From: Tritonibacter litoralis
GTDB lineage: Bacteria; Pseudomonadota; Alphaproteobacteria; Rhodobacterales; Rhodobacteraceae
Length of the DNA stretch: 64,000 nt
NCBI RefSeq assembly: GCF_009496005.1
Contig: NZ_WIBF01000010.1
Coordinates: 62,001 to 126,000 of the forward strand
Direction of reading: 5' to 3'
The position numbers and the translations under genes were made by a program. Positions 37,509-47,478 of the stretch are shown piece by piece. The number at the start of each line of letters is the position of its first letter. Position 1 is the stretch's first letter. The notes under the pieces are model-generated. The model made no database searches and was not told the origin of the DNA. It saw only the letters and a list, made by a program, of their open reading frames with translations.

Positions 37509-37530
37509 GTCCGAACAAACTGGTTCGGAC
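37509..37530 (-). terminator. Hairpin downstream of the AraC-family gene
   Basis: Perfect 8-bp inverted repeat GTCCGAAC...GTTCGGAC with a 6-base loop, 26 bases past the regulator's stop. There is no strong T-run on the minus strand, so it could be a transcript-stabilising hairpin rather than a terminator. Confidence 0.5.
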
Positions 37531-37555
37531 CTAACTTTAAATTAATTCCATAAAA

Positions 37556-38782
37556 TCAATACGGTAGCTCGCACCACTTCAGTGCCCCTACCCCAGACCA
37601 AGGCTGGTTAGACTTTCGCCATTGCGACGGCGTCTGATCCGTCACTTTCTTGAAGCTCGCGTTAAAGGTGGATTTGGCATTGAATCCCACCGTTTCACTG
37701 ATCTCTAGGATCGTCAAATTCGTGTCGACCAACAGGGCGCAGGCATCCCGAACTCGGCATTGGTTAATGTAGTCGTAAAAGGTCATACCCAGTTGTGTGT
37801 TCAAAACTTCGGAAAGGTGAACAGAAGAAACGGAAACCTCTTGCGCGAGTCGGCGCAGATTTAGACCGTGATCCCGCCACAGCTGCCCTTCGGCCACGCG
37901 TGCCTCCAGACGTTTTGCAAAACGGTCCAGATCCTCAGCTTGTAGTCCTGATCGGGCATAACGATTGTCCTGCCCTTGTTGTGGCGGTTCTTTCAGTGAT
38001 GGGTTCGGCAGGACCTCCTTGGACCACTGTGGCAGCGGAGGCACTGCGCGCAGTGCAAATACGCCAAACACACCACTCAGGACCACGTCAAAAGATGCGG
38101 ATTTCACGCCGGTCAGGAATCCAGCGTGGCCCGCTAACATGCGGCTTTCATCAACAATCACGATCAATGCGAGGGTCAAAATCGTCGCCACAAGCCCATC
38201 CAACCAGCGGAGGTTCTTCCCCTCCAGATCCGAGAATAGCTCCCGAACATTATGCTTGTGACGCAACAGGCGCCGCACACAAGCCCCGCCGTAGAGGACC
38301 AAAACAATGATCCACATGCCCCAAAAGGCGACCTCTCCATACGCGATCCAGGTTTGATGCGCCTCAGACACGGTGATCTTCGCAAAGCCAGCCCGCTGTG
38401 CGCCCGGCAATAATAGGCTGGGCAGAAGGCAGAAGAACCCGCCAAGAAAGGGCAGTACATGAACCAAGTCGCGCACCGATAGCTTGGGTTCCGAGCTCGT
38501 CAATCCGCGGACAAAGAAGTACAGAGACACCATAAAGCCTGGAAGGAGCAGATGCTGCCACTGATAGAGGGTCATCGGACCAAAAGAAGCCGCCCCGTAG
38601 GCCAAGCTGTCCCACAAATCGAGGCAATTGATCGCAAAGAAGGCAAGCATCGCCCATAGGAACATGCGCCGTTCAGAGGTCTCCCGTAGCCTCCAGATCA
38701 AGCCGATCAACACAAAACAGGATATCCCCAGGCCTGCGGCGTAGCCCAAAGTTTCCCAGTATGTCTCAATATCCAACAGCAT
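37556..38782 (-). CDS. Membrane-anchored AraC-family regulator
   Basis: A 408-residue protein. The N-terminal half has about seven predicted transmembrane helices (from LGYAAGLGISCFVLIGLIW to VVLSGVFGVFAL). Residues about 300-408 form an AraC-type double helix-turn-helix, with LAQEVSVSSVHLSEVLN and ILEISETVGFNAKSTFNASFKKVTDQTPSQWR. Such proteins sense a membrane or periplasmic signal directly. The start at ATG 38782 gives a short N-terminus before helix 1; the open frame continues 62 codons upstream without good support. It is divergent from the DUF779 gene, a possible target. Confidence 0.82.
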   Translation of the reverse strand: MLLDIETYWETLGYAAGLGISCFVLIGLIWRLRETSERRMFLWAMLAFFAINCLDLWDSLAYGAASFGPMTLYQWQHLLLPGFMVSLYFFVRGLTSSEPKLSVRDLVHVLPFLGGFFCLLPSLLLPGAQRAGFAKITVSEAHQTWIAYGEVAFWGMWIIVLVLYGGACVRRLLRHKHNVRELFSDLEGKNLRWLDGLVATILTLALIVIVDESRMLAGHAGFLTGVKSASFDVVLSGVFGVFALRAVPPLPQWSKEVLPNPSLKEPPQQGQDNRYARSGLQAEDLDRFAKRLEARVAEGQLWRDHGLNLRRLAQEVSVSSVHLSEVLNTQLGMTFYDYINQCRVRDACALLVDTNLTILEISETVGFNAKSTFNASFKKVTDQTPSQWRKSNQPWSGVGALKWCELPY

Positions 38783-39525
38783 TTCGCCTGCCTTATGCAC
38801 CCCCGTTTGGTCTGTTTGAACACGACCCACCCGATGCAGGGAAGATGTAAATGCCGCTAAACTGGGCTTTACCCTTGCAACAACCCTCGGATACCCAGGA
38901 ACCAGCCAATGTCCTGCAATTTCGAACATAGTGCAGAGGATATGGCGACGGCGGAAACCAAAATCCAAACATCACAATAGACGCCAGGTCGACCATTGGA
39001 ACGCGGGATTTCAACGGGTTCTCAGGGGAATGCGGTTATCTGCATCCAAACAATAAATTATGCTTAGCACCCAGATGGCAGGGAAAAGGACAAAGCCTAC
39101 CTGGCATGATCGCCTGTGATTTGCGCGAAGGGATTATTGTGGGAGAACTGGCCGAAGGTGAGACTATCCGCAAATAAACGCTCACCAGCAAACCGTCTAA
39201 ACCGGACCGGGGAACATCTGTTGGACGCCATCGCTGTTCGGCGTTCGGCAGACAACACTAAGCCAAGCCAGAGCCATTTATTGTCGAACTGAAGCTGTGC
39301 CTGTGCATGGCCAGTCAAAAATGGATACATCAATCCTTGTATGCTTCACCACCAACAAAAACAAAGCTTTATACCCGTTCGCGCTCACTGAAAACGTTCT
39401 ATTGCAGATCAAGGAGCCGCCACGGGTTCCTTTCTTATTCAATCTCCCCTATGCGACTTTGGTCGGCCTTGGCGATCCCCAAGCAGTCCTTACCTTTTTT
39501 CAAGACCACCAAAGGGATGAGAGAA
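38783..39525. other. Long gene-free region upstream of the DUF779 gene
   Basis: I find no convincing gene in these 743 bases. Short frames exist on both strands but lack ribosome sites and protein-like composition. The region is AT-richer than its surroundings. It must carry promoters for the AraC-family gene and the DUF779 gene, and may be the remains of a decayed gene. Confidence 0.5.
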
Positions 39526-39873
39526 ATGACACACACACCCGAGAAAATCGTAATCACCGACGCCGCCCGGACGCTATTGACAGAGTTAAGAGCTGAATAT
39601 GGCGAGGTTGTTTTTCAACTGTCTGCCGGTTGTTGCGACGGCAGCGGCGCCATGTGTTTTCGCAAGGACAGTGCCTTTATCGGAAGCCAAGACATTCAAT
39701 TGGGTGAAGCAGACGGCGCTGGAGTCTGGGCTTCTCCCTCCATCGCTGGGATCTGGGAAAACTCGCAGCTTATTCTGGACGCAGGTCCGGGAAGCGGTGA
39801 CGGCTTCAGCCTCGACAACGGGCGCACCACCCGGTTTCTGACCAAAGCCCGCATTCTAAACCCCGGCGCCTAA
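39526..39873 (+). CDS. DUF779 domain protein
   Basis: A 115-residue soluble protein. It has the DUF779 features VVFQLSAGCCDGSGAMCF (vicinal Cys-Cys and a third Cys), then GLxDxxx-like acidic residues and a GDGFSLDNGRTTRFLTK C-terminal part. The family usually sits beside an aldehyde dehydrogenase gene, but no such partner is present here. An AGGGATGAGAG ribosome region precedes ATG 39526; an in-frame ATG nine bases earlier is possible. Function in the family is unknown; the Cys cluster suggests metal or redox chemistry. Confidence 0.85.
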   Translation: MTHTPEKIVITDAARTLLTELRAEYGEVVFQLSAGCCDGSGAMCFRKDSAFIGSQDIQLGEADGAGVWASPSIAGIWENSQLILDAGPGSGDGFSLDNGRTTRFLTKARILNPGA

Positions 39874-40118
39874 CAGCCTTACGGGAATCACTACACGTCA
39901 TCGTTGAGCCGCGGCAAAGATCGCCGCTCAGCGTCATCAGAATCCTGTGGATTTTGCGAAAATTTTTTGACGGCTGATCACAGGAATTCATTCGTTTCTG
40001 TGAACGCCAAAACCGTCTTTTGGCTCACAAGATCGGTTTAAATTCCCAATATTGCATGCATCTTTTTACGAAACGCTGACCGATGGAATCATCGACCCAC
40101 GTTGGGGCTGACCCCCCA

Positions 40119-40146
40119 TTTCACATATGCCCACTTTGATGTGAAA
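40119..40146. promoter_or_regulatory. Inverted repeat upstream of the RTX gene (candidate operator)
   Basis: TTTCACAT and ATGTGAAA (40119-40126, 40139-40146) are perfect 8-base arms whose starts are 20 bases apart, about two helical turns. This spacing suits a dimeric regulator. Confidence 0.45.
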
Positions 40147-40232
40147 AAGCGGATCAACCGGAGTTAAGACATTTTTAAGATCTCCAGCCACTATGTTGGA
40201 ACTGTTACCCAACACCCCTCTTAACCATTGTT

Positions 40233-40247
40233 ATTATTGAAAATAAT
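40233..40247. promoter_or_regulatory. AT-rich palindrome just upstream of the RTX gene
   Basis: ATTATTGAAAATAAT is a perfect palindrome with a 3-base centre, ending 20 bases before the RTX start codon. It could be an operator overlapping the promoter or the leader. Confidence 0.4.
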
Positions 40248-40266
40248 CTAGAACAGGATTAACAAA

Positions 40267-41502
40267 ATGCCCACAACGCTTATCGGTACCGCATACCGCA
40301 TCGACGGGGTCGAGCTTGGCCAGAACGACATCATTTCTGCCGGCACAACCTTGACCGCAGTTGAATTGATGACTGTTGACCAGGACAGCAACGACTTCAT
40401 TGTCATTCCAGAGTCCGTCATCTTTGAAGGCACAGTAAACGAGACCGTCTTGAGCGAAGCTGAAGCCATCGACTTCTTTGTCGACGGTGTCCAGATCGCT
40501 TCTGAATCTCCTACTTATGAGTTCGTGAGCCTCAGCACCGACGCAGGAACTGTCTTTGGCATCACTTTCTCCGCTGGTGGCGACACCTACTTCCTGCCGC
40601 GCAACGACTTTGCGGTTGATGGCATCACCACCGTGACTGCAGATTCGAAGATTCGCGCCAATGATGTAGCCTTTGACCAGCTGGACTTTGGCCTGCTGCC
40701 TCCGGGCGCGAGTGCATTCGAAGGCCGTGTCTTTGGCTCTGGCGCCATCGACGCACCAGGTCTGGGCACCACACGTACCGTGATTGACACAGACGACACC
40801 CCGTTCAACGGTGGCGAAAGCACTGAAATCAACCCGTTCAACGCCGAAGTTCTGGTTCGCGTAACCTTTGCAGACGGTGCTTCGATTTCGGGTGTTCAGG
40901 CCTATCAATCGGGCGGTATTGATTTTGTGAACAACCAGAATGTTGATACACGTGCCTATGCTGTAGAAGTCGCCGCAATCGAAGATGCAGGCTACACCCT
41001 GAACGACATCGTTAGCGCCGATTTCCAAAGCTTCACCAGCCACGATCTGTCCTACGCTGACATCGGCTTCACCACCGATGGTGTTGTAGAGATCAATGAA
41101 GATCCAGCACCGACCCCGGATCCAGAGCCCACGCCTGAGCCGGAAACCATTGTCATCACCGGCACTGGCGGACGTGACACTCTTGTTGGCACCAATGCGG
41201 ATGAGACCTTTATCTCTGGTGCTGGCAACGACAAGCTGACTGGCGGCGCAGGTGCGGATACCTTTGTGTTTGGTGCGGATGCAGCAAATGGTGATCGCGA
41301 GCGTGACGTCATCAAAGACTTCGATGCAGCCGAAGACACTATCGTGCTGGAAGACGGTGTGGGCATCCGCAACGTGTTTGAACGCAATGGCGATCTGCAC
41401 ATCCAATTGGACGGCGGCGACCGTGACCGTGTGATCGTGCGCGACGCGGACGACAGCCTTGTCGAAGACATCGTCTTTGTCGCGGATGATTTCCTCGTCT
41501 AA
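40267..41502 (+). CDS. Secreted RTX-type calcium-binding protein
   Basis: A 411-residue acidic protein without an N-terminal signal. Residues 1-275 are beta-rich and of unknown type. A Pro/Glu linker (about 280-294, PAPTPDPEPTPEPE) leads to RTX motifs at about 299-336 (GTGGRDTLVG, ADETFISGAGNDKLTGGAGADTFVFG). Then comes the usual post-RTX segment ending DRVIVRDADDSLVEDIVFVADDFLV. This C-terminal layout is typical of type I secretion substrates. No exporter genes adjoin it, so it may use the system at 10-15 kb or another. It is followed by a strong terminator, as a single-gene unit. Confidence 0.85.
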   Translation: MPTTLIGTAYRIDGVELGQNDIISAGTTLTAVELMTVDQDSNDFIVIPESVIFEGTVNETVLSEAEAIDFFVDGVQIASESPTYEFVSLSTDAGTVFGITFSAGGDTYFLPRNDFAVDGITTVTADSKIRANDVAFDQLDFGLLPPGASAFEGRVFGSGAIDAPGLGTTRTVIDTDDTPFNGGESTEINPFNAEVLVRVTFADGASISGVQAYQSGGIDFVNNQNVDTRAYAVEVAAIEDAGYTLNDIVSADFQSFTSHDLSYADIGFTTDGVVEINEDPAPTPDPEPTPEPETIVITGTGGRDTLVGTNADETFISGAGNDKLTGGAGADTFVFGADAANGDRERDVIKDFDAAEDTIVLEDGVGIRNVFERNGDLHIQLDGGDRDRVIVRDADDSLVEDIVFVADDFLV

Positions 41503-41523
41503 GCAAAAGACCTTTACAATCTG

Positions 41524-41550
41524 CCTAGTGCGTTCTGCGCACTAGGTTTT
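41524..41550 (+). terminator. Terminator after the RTX gene
   Basis: Perfect 9-bp stem CCTAGTGCG...CGCACTAGG (41524-41532, 41538-41546) with a 5-base loop, followed by TTTT. Confidence 0.9.
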
Positions 41551-41687
41551 CTGATTTGCTCAGACACTGAACCGTTTTGCCGGGGCTTGATCAGTGGCTA
41601 TTTGCCGAATATTTACTCTCATCCGCTAGCTTGGGGCCAGGTCGAGGGCTTTCTGCCCTCCTGAGTTTTGACCCAAGGTGAAGCGTA

Positions 41688-43454
41688 ATGGGATTTTCCG
41701 CACGGTCGTTGATGTTCAAATTCGCGGCTCCTGTTCCAATGTTGATACTGGCTTGCGTCATCGCAGGTTTCTTTGTCGTGCCTAAGCTGATTGAGCAAAC
41801 GGTCATCGCGCAGGCCACCACAACAACATTGCAAAGTGCCCATCAAATCCGGACGCTGCTGGGTGATTCCGACACGCTCTCCAGCGATGATTTGGAGCTT
41901 TTTGACGGAAGTTTTTCGATTTCTGTGCATTCCCAACAGGAAATCACCGCAAACCCGGCGCTGGTTGCACTGCGTGACGCCATATCTCTCAGTAAAACCG
42001 GTTATGTGAGTCAGTATTCACAAATAGATCAGATCCATAAATTGCGGATTTTGTTACCGGTTTCTCCCACGCAAGCTGATGGCGCGATGATCGACGTCAG
42101 CCGCCAAATAGATGACGCAATTGCCGCTGCCGCACGATTGGCCTGGGTTTTTCTAGCTGGATTGGCAGCTTTGGGGGCAACAGCACTCGCGAGTTCGGTG
42201 TTGACTGCCCGGTCAGTTGTCCGCTCGGTCGAAGCCATCTGTGCTGATGTCAACGAAATGGCATCTGGCAACCTCGACCTAGAGATTGCGACTGCAGAAC
42301 GGGCAGATGAAATTGGCAAAGTTGGACGTGCATTGATCTCGCTTCAGGCAGACCTCTCCAAAGCTCAGCAGGCCGAGGGCGCGCGGAGCGAATTGCAAGA
42401 GCAACAGGCTTTTGTTGTCAGCCGCCTGCGGGAAGGCCTGAATGCGATGGCCAAAGGGGATCTGACTGTGGTGATCTCGGAAACCTTTCCAGAAGATCAC
42501 GAACAGCTGCGCCGCGATTACAACCGCACCGTGGAAACGCTGTCGGAAACCATGCATGAGATTGTGGAAACCTCAAACAACATCCGCAATGGCGCATCCG
42601 AAATTTCCGCCGCATCTGATGATCTGGCGATGCGCACCGAAAGCCAGGCGGCCACGTTGGAAGAAACCTCTGCAGCCCTGGATGAGCTGACAGGCAGCGT
42701 GCGCACCGCCGCCGAAGGCGCGCGTGATGTGGAAACCACGATGGGCGATGCTCATTCGGTCGCACAGAGCAGCGACAACGTGGTGAAACGCGCAGTTGAT
42801 GCCATGAACGAGATTTCGGACAGTTCAAACCAGATTGCAAAAATCATCACGGTCATTGACGATATCGCCTTCCAGACCAATCTCTTGGCACTGAATGCCG
42901 GGATTGAAGCCGCGCGCGCAGGTGAAGCGGGACGCGGGTTTGCGGTGGTCGCCGCAGAAGTGCGCGCATTGGCCCAGCGATCGTCAGACGCGGCGATGGA
43001 GATCAAAGACCAGATTGGCAACAGTGGTGAACAGGTCGAAAACGGCGTGCGTCTTGTCGGCGAAAGCGGCGGTGCCCTATCCGCCGTGGTGGGTCAGGTC
43101 AGCCACATCTCAGACTTGATCTCGGGCATCGCTCAAGCTGCAGAACGCCAGTCCACTGGTCTCAATGAGATCAACGTTGGCGTACTTCAGCTGGATCAGG
43201 TGACCCAACAGAATGCCGCGATGGTCGAAGAGTCCACTGCAGCCAGCCATCTGTTGAAAAACGAGGCCGCGAAACTGGCCGAGCTGGTCGCGCATTTTGA
43301 CATCGAACGCCGCTCTAACGGTGAAATCTTCTTGTTCGACCTTGATGCCCCAGAAGAAGAAGTCCCGGATGTACCTCCAGTTCCCCAAACCTCAGCCAAG
43401 ATTGCTCAACTGGCCGCAGGTGGCGGGGCCAGCCGCGAGTGGCAGGACTTCTGA
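41688..43454 (+). CDS. Methyl-accepting chemotaxis protein
   Basis: A 588-residue chemoreceptor. Transmembrane helices lie at about 12-32 and 151-173, enclosing a small periplasmic sensor of about 115 residues. HAMP-type linkers follow (about 174-225, and a second similar stretch near 240-290). The cytoplasmic signalling coiled coil has its conserved tip at about 388-430 ([38 protein letters not shown]). No chemotaxis genes adjoin it. The ligand is unknown, and the small sensor does not match a domain I can name. Confidence 0.93.
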   Translation: MGFSARSLMFKFAAPVPMLILACVIAGFFVVPKLIEQTVIAQATTTTLQSAHQIRTLLGDSDTLSSDDLELFDGSFSISVHSQQEITANPALVALRDAISLSKTGYVSQYSQIDQIHKLRILLPVSPTQADGAMIDVSRQIDDAIAAAARLAWVFLAGLAALGATALASSVLTARSVVRSVEAICADVNEMASGNLDLEIATAERADEIGKVGRALISLQADLSKAQQAEGARSELQEQQAFVVSRLREGLNAMAKGDLTVVISETFPEDHEQLRRDYNRTVETLSETMHEIVETSNNIRNGASEISAASDDLAMRTESQAATLEETSAALDELTGSVRTAAEGARDVETTMGDAHSVAQSSDNVVKRAVDAMNEISDSSNQIAKIITVIDDIAFQTNLLALNAGIEAARAGEAGRGFAVVAAEVRALAQRSSDAAMEIKDQIGNSGEQVENGVRLVGESGGALSAVVGQVSHISDLISGIAQAAERQSTGLNEINVGVLQLDQVTQQNAAMVEESTAASHLLKNEAAKLAELVAHFDIERRSNGEIFLFDLDAPEEEVPDVPPVPQTSAKIAQLAAGGGASREWQDF

Positions 43455-43505
43455 TCCCACGACTAGTCCCAATGGTTTTGAAATCCACGAATTTGGGCAG
43501 TTGCC

Positions 43506-44426
43506 CTAAGGCAAAAGGGCCAACCGTTTCATAAACTGCGTTTTGACCACGTCCGACTTCACGGCCATACACACTTGAACCGGATCACGTCCGCTGTCTG
43601 GATCTGCCAGAGTGGCACCCGAAGTCTCCCCGTCGCATGATACGACGACGGGGACTTCTCGTATCTCGAAATGTTCGGGGTGCGTTGCTGCGATGATGGC
43701 CGAGGGATCATGCATGCCACAGCCATTAAGCCCCGCAACCTCAAGGTAGAACTTGATGTAGAAATGGGACATATCCTGCAGCATCCCGCCCAATTCGGGG
43801 GATTGCGCGGCCATGGCCTCAAAATCATCCGGAGTGCACAGGATGCGATGGGTCACGTCCAACCCGACCAAGACAACCTTTGCCCCGCCCTGGACGACAA
43901 TATCCGCCGCATGCGGATCGTGATAGATATTGGCCTCGGCATGGGGGGTGATGTTGCCGCCCTCTTCCAAAGATCCACCCATGATGACGATCTTTTTCAC
44001 ATTCGCCACAAAATCCGGGTCGCGCTGCATGGCAATTGCAATATTGGTCAGCGGCCCGATGGGGCAGACAACCAGCTCACCCTTGTGCGCGCGCGCCATG
44101 CGGATCAGGAAATCCGCCGCGTCCTCATCCACCGCTTTGCCTTTGGGCTCAGCCGCGGGAATATCGCCAAAGCCTTCATCGCCATGCACATTCAACGAAG
44201 GCGGAAACGGCGGCAGAACCAACGGTTTTGCGGCGCCTTCTGCCACAGGCACATCCTCCAAACCGGCGGCCTCCAGCAAGCGCAAGGCGTTGCGCGTGGC
44301 CATTGTGTTGGTCACATTGCCAAAGATTGTGGTCAGACCCAGCAGCTCGATATCCGATGCCGCCGCCGCGTAAAAGATCGCCATGGCATCGTCAACGCCA
44401 GGATCAGTGTCAATGATCATCTTCAT
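43506..44426 (-). CDS. Nucleoside hydrolase (inosine/uridine-preferring family)
   Basis: A 306-residue N-ribohydrolase. The calcium-binding Asp motif DTDPGVDDAMA is at the N-terminus. IVIMGGS and the HRILC segment in the core are typical, and the C-terminal Asp (HDPSAI) completes the metal site. ATG 44426 is chosen because GAAGGA lies seven bases upstream; the frame extends further without support. It splits ribonucleosides to base and ribose for salvage. Its neighbours do not indicate the preferred base. Confidence 0.92.
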   Translation of the reverse strand: MKMIIDTDPGVDDAMAIFYAAAASDIELLGLTTIFGNVTNTMATRNALRLLEAAGLEDVPVAEGAAKPLVLPPFPPSLNVHGDEGFGDIPAAEPKGKAVDEDAADFLIRMARAHKGELVVCPIGPLTNIAIAMQRDPDFVANVKKIVIMGGSLEEGGNITPHAEANIYHDPHAADIVVQGGAKVVLVGLDVTHRILCTPDDFEAMAAQSPELGGMLQDMSHFYIKFYLEVAGLNGCGMHDPSAIIAATHPEHFEIREVPVVVSCDGETSGATLADPDSGRDPVQVCMAVKSDVVKTQFMKRLALLP

Positions 44427-44561
44427 GTCTTGTCCTTCCAAACCGGCCGCAGCCTCGACAAGATCGCAGATTTGCACGGTTTTCACCCAGTCTTCAATCG
44501 CAAAAGAAAAGACGCGCCCCGCTCTGGGACGCGTCGTACAAAGCATACATGAACACTGGGA

Positions 44562-45659
44562 TCAGGTGTTGAAAAGGAAGTGCATCACATCGCCATCCTG
44601 CACGATGTAGCTTTTGCCTTCCGCGCGCATCTTCCCGGCGTCCTTGGCCCCAGATTCGCCGTTTCCTGCGACGTAATCCTCATAGGCGATGGTTTCCGCG
44701 CGAATGAAGCCTTTTTCAAAATCACCGTGAATGACGCCCGCCGCCTGTGGGGCTGCAGTGCCTTTGGTGATGGTCCAAGCTCGGGCTTCTTTGGGCCCAA
44801 CGGTGAAATAGGTTTCCAGCTGCAACAGCTCATAACCAGCACGGATCAAGCGGTCGAGCCCGGCTTCGGCCAGCCCCATTTCCTCAAGGAACATGGCCGC
44901 TTCATCGGGTTCCAGCTGGCTGATCTCTTCCTCGATCTGGGCAGAGATGATCACATGGCTGTTGCCTTGCTCCGCCGCCATCTCAGCCACGCGTTTGGAA
45001 TAATCGTTGCCTTCCACGCTTTCGCTTTCGCCAACGTTGCAGACATAAAGCACCGGTTTGGTGGTCAAAAGCTGCAGCATATCCCAGGCTTTTGCGTCCT
45101 CGGAGTCTACTTCGACCAGACGTGCAGGTTTGCCATCTTCCAGCATGGCCTGCGCTTCGGCCAGCAAGCGGTCCTGCTGCTGGGCTTCCTTGTCGTTGCC
45201 TTTAAGCTTGCGCACCAGATTGGCGCGGCGCTTCTCGATGCTTTCAAGATCGGCCAGCATCAGCTCGGTCTCGATGGTTTCCGCATCCGCCACCGGATCC
45301 ACGCGATCTTCCACGTGAGTCACGTCCTTGTCCTCGAAACAGCGCAGAACATGAGCGATGGCGTCAACTTCGCGGATATTGGCCAGAAACTGGTTGCCAA
45401 GTCCTTCGCCTTTGGACGCGCCTTTGACCAGACCCGCAATATCCACAAAGGTCATCCGCGTCGGGATGATCTGGGCCGAGCCTGCGATTTGCGCCAGCGT
45501 GTCCAGACGTGCGTCCGGCACGCCCACATCACCGACATTAGGCTCGATCGTACAGAACGGAAAATTGGCCGCCTGCGCCGAGGCGGTTTTGGTCAATGCG
45601 TTGAACAGTGTTGACTTGCCCACATTGGGCAGGCCCACGATTCCCATTTTAAAGCCCAT
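44562..45659 (-). CDS. ychF: Redox-regulated ATPase YchF (Obg family)
   Basis: A 365-residue translation-associated P-loop protein. G1 is [10 protein letters not shown]3 is [10 protein letters not shown], the NVGE segment replaces the usual GTP-specific NKxD, and a C-terminal TGS domain carries the family's FFTVGP-like [17 protein letters not shown]. It hydrolyses ATP rather than GTP in characterised members. A strong AGGAGG site precedes ATG 45659. It is transcribed alone. Confidence 0.96.
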   Translation of the reverse strand: MGFKMGIVGLPNVGKSTLFNALTKTASAQAANFPFCTIEPNVGDVGVPDARLDTLAQIAGSAQIIPTRMTFVDIAGLVKGASKGEGLGNQFLANIREVDAIAHVLRCFEDKDVTHVEDRVDPVADAETIETELMLADLESIEKRRANLVRKLKGNDKEAQQQDRLLAEAQAMLEDGKPARLVEVDSEDAKAWDMLQLLTTKPVLYVCNVGESESVEGNDYSKRVAEMAAEQGNSHVIISAQIEEEISQLEPDEAAMFLEEMGLAEAGLDRLIRAGYELLQLETYFTVGPKEARAWTITKGTAAPQAAGVIHGDFEKGFIRAETIAYEDYVAGNGESGAKDAGKMRAEGKSYIVQDGDVMHFLFNT

Positions 45660-45849
45660 CTCGGCCTCCTGATGCCATTTGGGTGCCGCTTCTAGGCACC
45701 TAAGTCCCAAGGCGCAAGCATTGCGCACGATCTGTGGCCTACACAGGACAATCGGCGACATAATCATCACCAGATCGTCATCCCTCTTTTTGTTGAGCGT
45801 TTATTTGCCTATATGCTGGCCGGTACAACAAAAACACGACGAGGGCGTG

Positions 45850-46338
45850 ATGAAATCTTTGCTGATAGGCGCTGTAATGGCCGCAGCCGTCGCAGGCACC
45901 GCGCAGGCGCAATCTTTGGTCTTTGGTCTGGGGCAATCCGATTATTCGGAAACCGGATCCGAAGATGGCATTGTCTTTGAGGTGGAACTGCACGGTGATT
46001 CCTTTTTTGAACGTGGCAATTTCTCAGCTGGCTGGGGTGGTGTTGCATCTGTTCAAGAGACCGGAGACGCATTCATCGGCGGCGGTCTGGTTGGCACCTT
46101 CCAATTGCGCAATCGTTGGTTCATTGAAACCAGTGTGATGCCGGGCGCCTATTTCGAAAGCGAAGAGGGCAATGATCTGGGCTCCACGTTTGAGATCCGC
46201 AGCCTGTTGGGTGTCGGTCGGACCCTGAACAACGGCAATGCGATCTCATTGTCTGTGTCCCACAAATCCAACGCCTCCACAGCAGAGCGTAACCCCGGTG
46301 TGAACTCTGTGACCTTGCGTTGGCACAAACCGCTCTGA
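45850..46338 (+). CDS. PagL-like lipid A deacylase / acyloxyacyl hydrolase
   Basis: A 162-residue outer-membrane beta-barrel with a Sec signal peptide (MKSLLIGAVMAAAVAGTAQA). Alternating hydrophobic strands run to the C-terminus. The active-site motif of PagL, His-x-Ser-Asn, is present as SHKSNAS (His138, Ser140, Asn141). PagL removes the 3-O-acyl chain of lipid A at the outer membrane. The ATG at 45850 directly follows an in-frame GTG. It stands alone between ychF and trpA; the neighbours give no functional clue. Confidence 0.8.
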   Translation: MKSLLIGAVMAAAVAGTAQAQSLVFGLGQSDYSETGSEDGIVFEVELHGDSFFERGNFSAGWGGVASVQETGDAFIGGGLVGTFQLRNRWFIETSVMPGAYFESEEGNDLGSTFEIRSLLGVGRTLNNGNAISLSVSHKSNASTAERNPGVNSVTLRWHKPL

Positions 46339-46465
46339 CCCAACGCACAAAAAGGCCTTGCGTTGCATACATTCCGGGCCTTTCCAGCGGGTTCTGAGCG
46401 ACCGGGATTGATTTCCTGTCCAAGTTTCGGCACATCAGTCCAGAACAAGGAACAAAGGCACGCTC

Positions 46466-47257
46466 ATGACCCGCATCGACGCCAAATTCGCAGCCCTTCA
46501 AGCCGCTGGCAAAAAAGCATTTGTCACCTATGTGATGGCGGGCGACCCCGATTTCGACACCTCGCTTGAGATCGTCAAGGGCCTGCCGGATGCGGGTGTC
46601 GACATCATTGAGTTGGGTCTGCCGTTCACAGATCCGATGGCAGATGGTGCAACCATCCAATTGGCGGGACAGCGCGCCCTGGAAGCCGGGATGACGTTGG
46701 AGCGCACGCTGGATCTGGCACGCGAATTCCGCAAAACCGATGATACAACGCCGATTGTTTTGATGGGCTATTACAACCCGATCTATAACCGTGGTGTGGA
46801 CCAGTTCCTGATCGACGCCAAAGCGGCCGGTATTGACGGACTGATCGTCGTTGACCTGCCCCCCGAAGAAGACGAAGAGCTCTGTATTCCGGCCCAGGCT
46901 GCGGGTCTGAACTTTATCAGACTGGCAACCCCAACCACGGACGATGCCCGCCTGCCCCGCGTCATGCAGAACACGTCAGGCTTTGTGTATTATGTGTCGA
47001 TCACCGGCATCACCGGCGCTGCCGAGGCACAAGCCGCGGATGTGGCGCCCGAAGTGGCACGGATCAAGGCCGCAGGCGATCTGCCTGTTATTGTCGGCTT
47101 TGGCATCAAAACTCCTGAAAACGCCCAATCCATCGCCGCGATTGCAGATGGGGCTGTTGTGGGCAGTGCCATCGTGAATGAAATTGCCCAAGGCAAGCCG
47201 GTGAAAGAGGTGCTGTCTTTTGTCGCCTCTTTGGCGGATGGCGCACATCGCGGCTGA
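46466..47257 (+). CDS. trpA: Tryptophan synthase alpha subunit
   Basis: A 263-residue TIM-barrel enzyme that cleaves indole-3-glycerol phosphate to indole and glyceraldehyde-3-phosphate. The family motif [17 protein letters not shown] holds the catalytic Glu; the catalytic Asp is in the [12 protein letters not shown] region. [10 protein letters not shown] and [11 protein letters not shown] form the phosphate site. A ribosome site AAGGAAC precedes it. trpB and other trp genes are not adjacent, so the pathway is split. A good terminator follows. Confidence 0.97.
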   Translation: MTRIDAKFAALQAAGKKAFVTYVMAGDPDFDTSLEIVKGLPDAGVDIIELGLPFTDPMADGATIQLAGQRALEAGMTLERTLDLAREFRKTDDTTPIVLMGYYNPIYNRGVDQFLIDAKAAGIDGLIVVDLPPEEDEELCIPAQAAGLNFIRLATPTTDDARLPRVMQNTSGFVYYVSITGITGAAEAQAADVAPEVARIKAAGDLPVIVGFGIKTPENAQSIAAIADGAVVGSAIVNEIAQGKPVKEVLSFVASLADGAHRG

Positions 47258-47295
47258 CCCCAAGCCCTAATCTGTTTCGAACACAGTCTGATTCT

Positions 47296-47334
47296 AACGC
47301 CACCTGCCCAAAGCCGGTGGCGTTTGTCGTTTTT
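47296..47334 (+). terminator. Terminator after trpA
   Basis: Perfect 9-bp stem AACGCCACC...GGTGGCGTT (47296-47304, 47316-47324), followed by a T-rich tract. Confidence 0.85.
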
Positions 47335-47478
47335 GGTTAAAACTCTGGGGTTCCTATCCCAAAGGATAGGTTGAACCGCCGCACATACCCTTTGGCGCAG
47401 TCCAGAATACCTTCGCTCCCCGATCTTTTATCGAAAAATGTAGCATACTGTGGGCACAGGATGTGTAGGAGATCGGAA

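Larger units (their letters stand above)
39874..40266. other. Promoter region of the RTX protein gene
   Basis: Gene-free 393-base region, distinctly AT-rich near its right end. It holds two striking palindromes, listed separately, and an AGGA ribosome site just before ATG 40267. Nothing else is recognisable. Confidence 0.6.

Noticed and set aside
39097-39333. 78-codon minus-strand frame in the gap upstream of the DUF779 gene, considered as a transposase remnant
   Set aside because: No transposase motif, no flanking inverted repeats or target duplication, and no ribosome site.
40267-41502. RTX protein considered as part of the adhesin-export operon
   Set aside because: It lies 25 kb away with its own promoter region and terminator, so only a trans relationship is possible.
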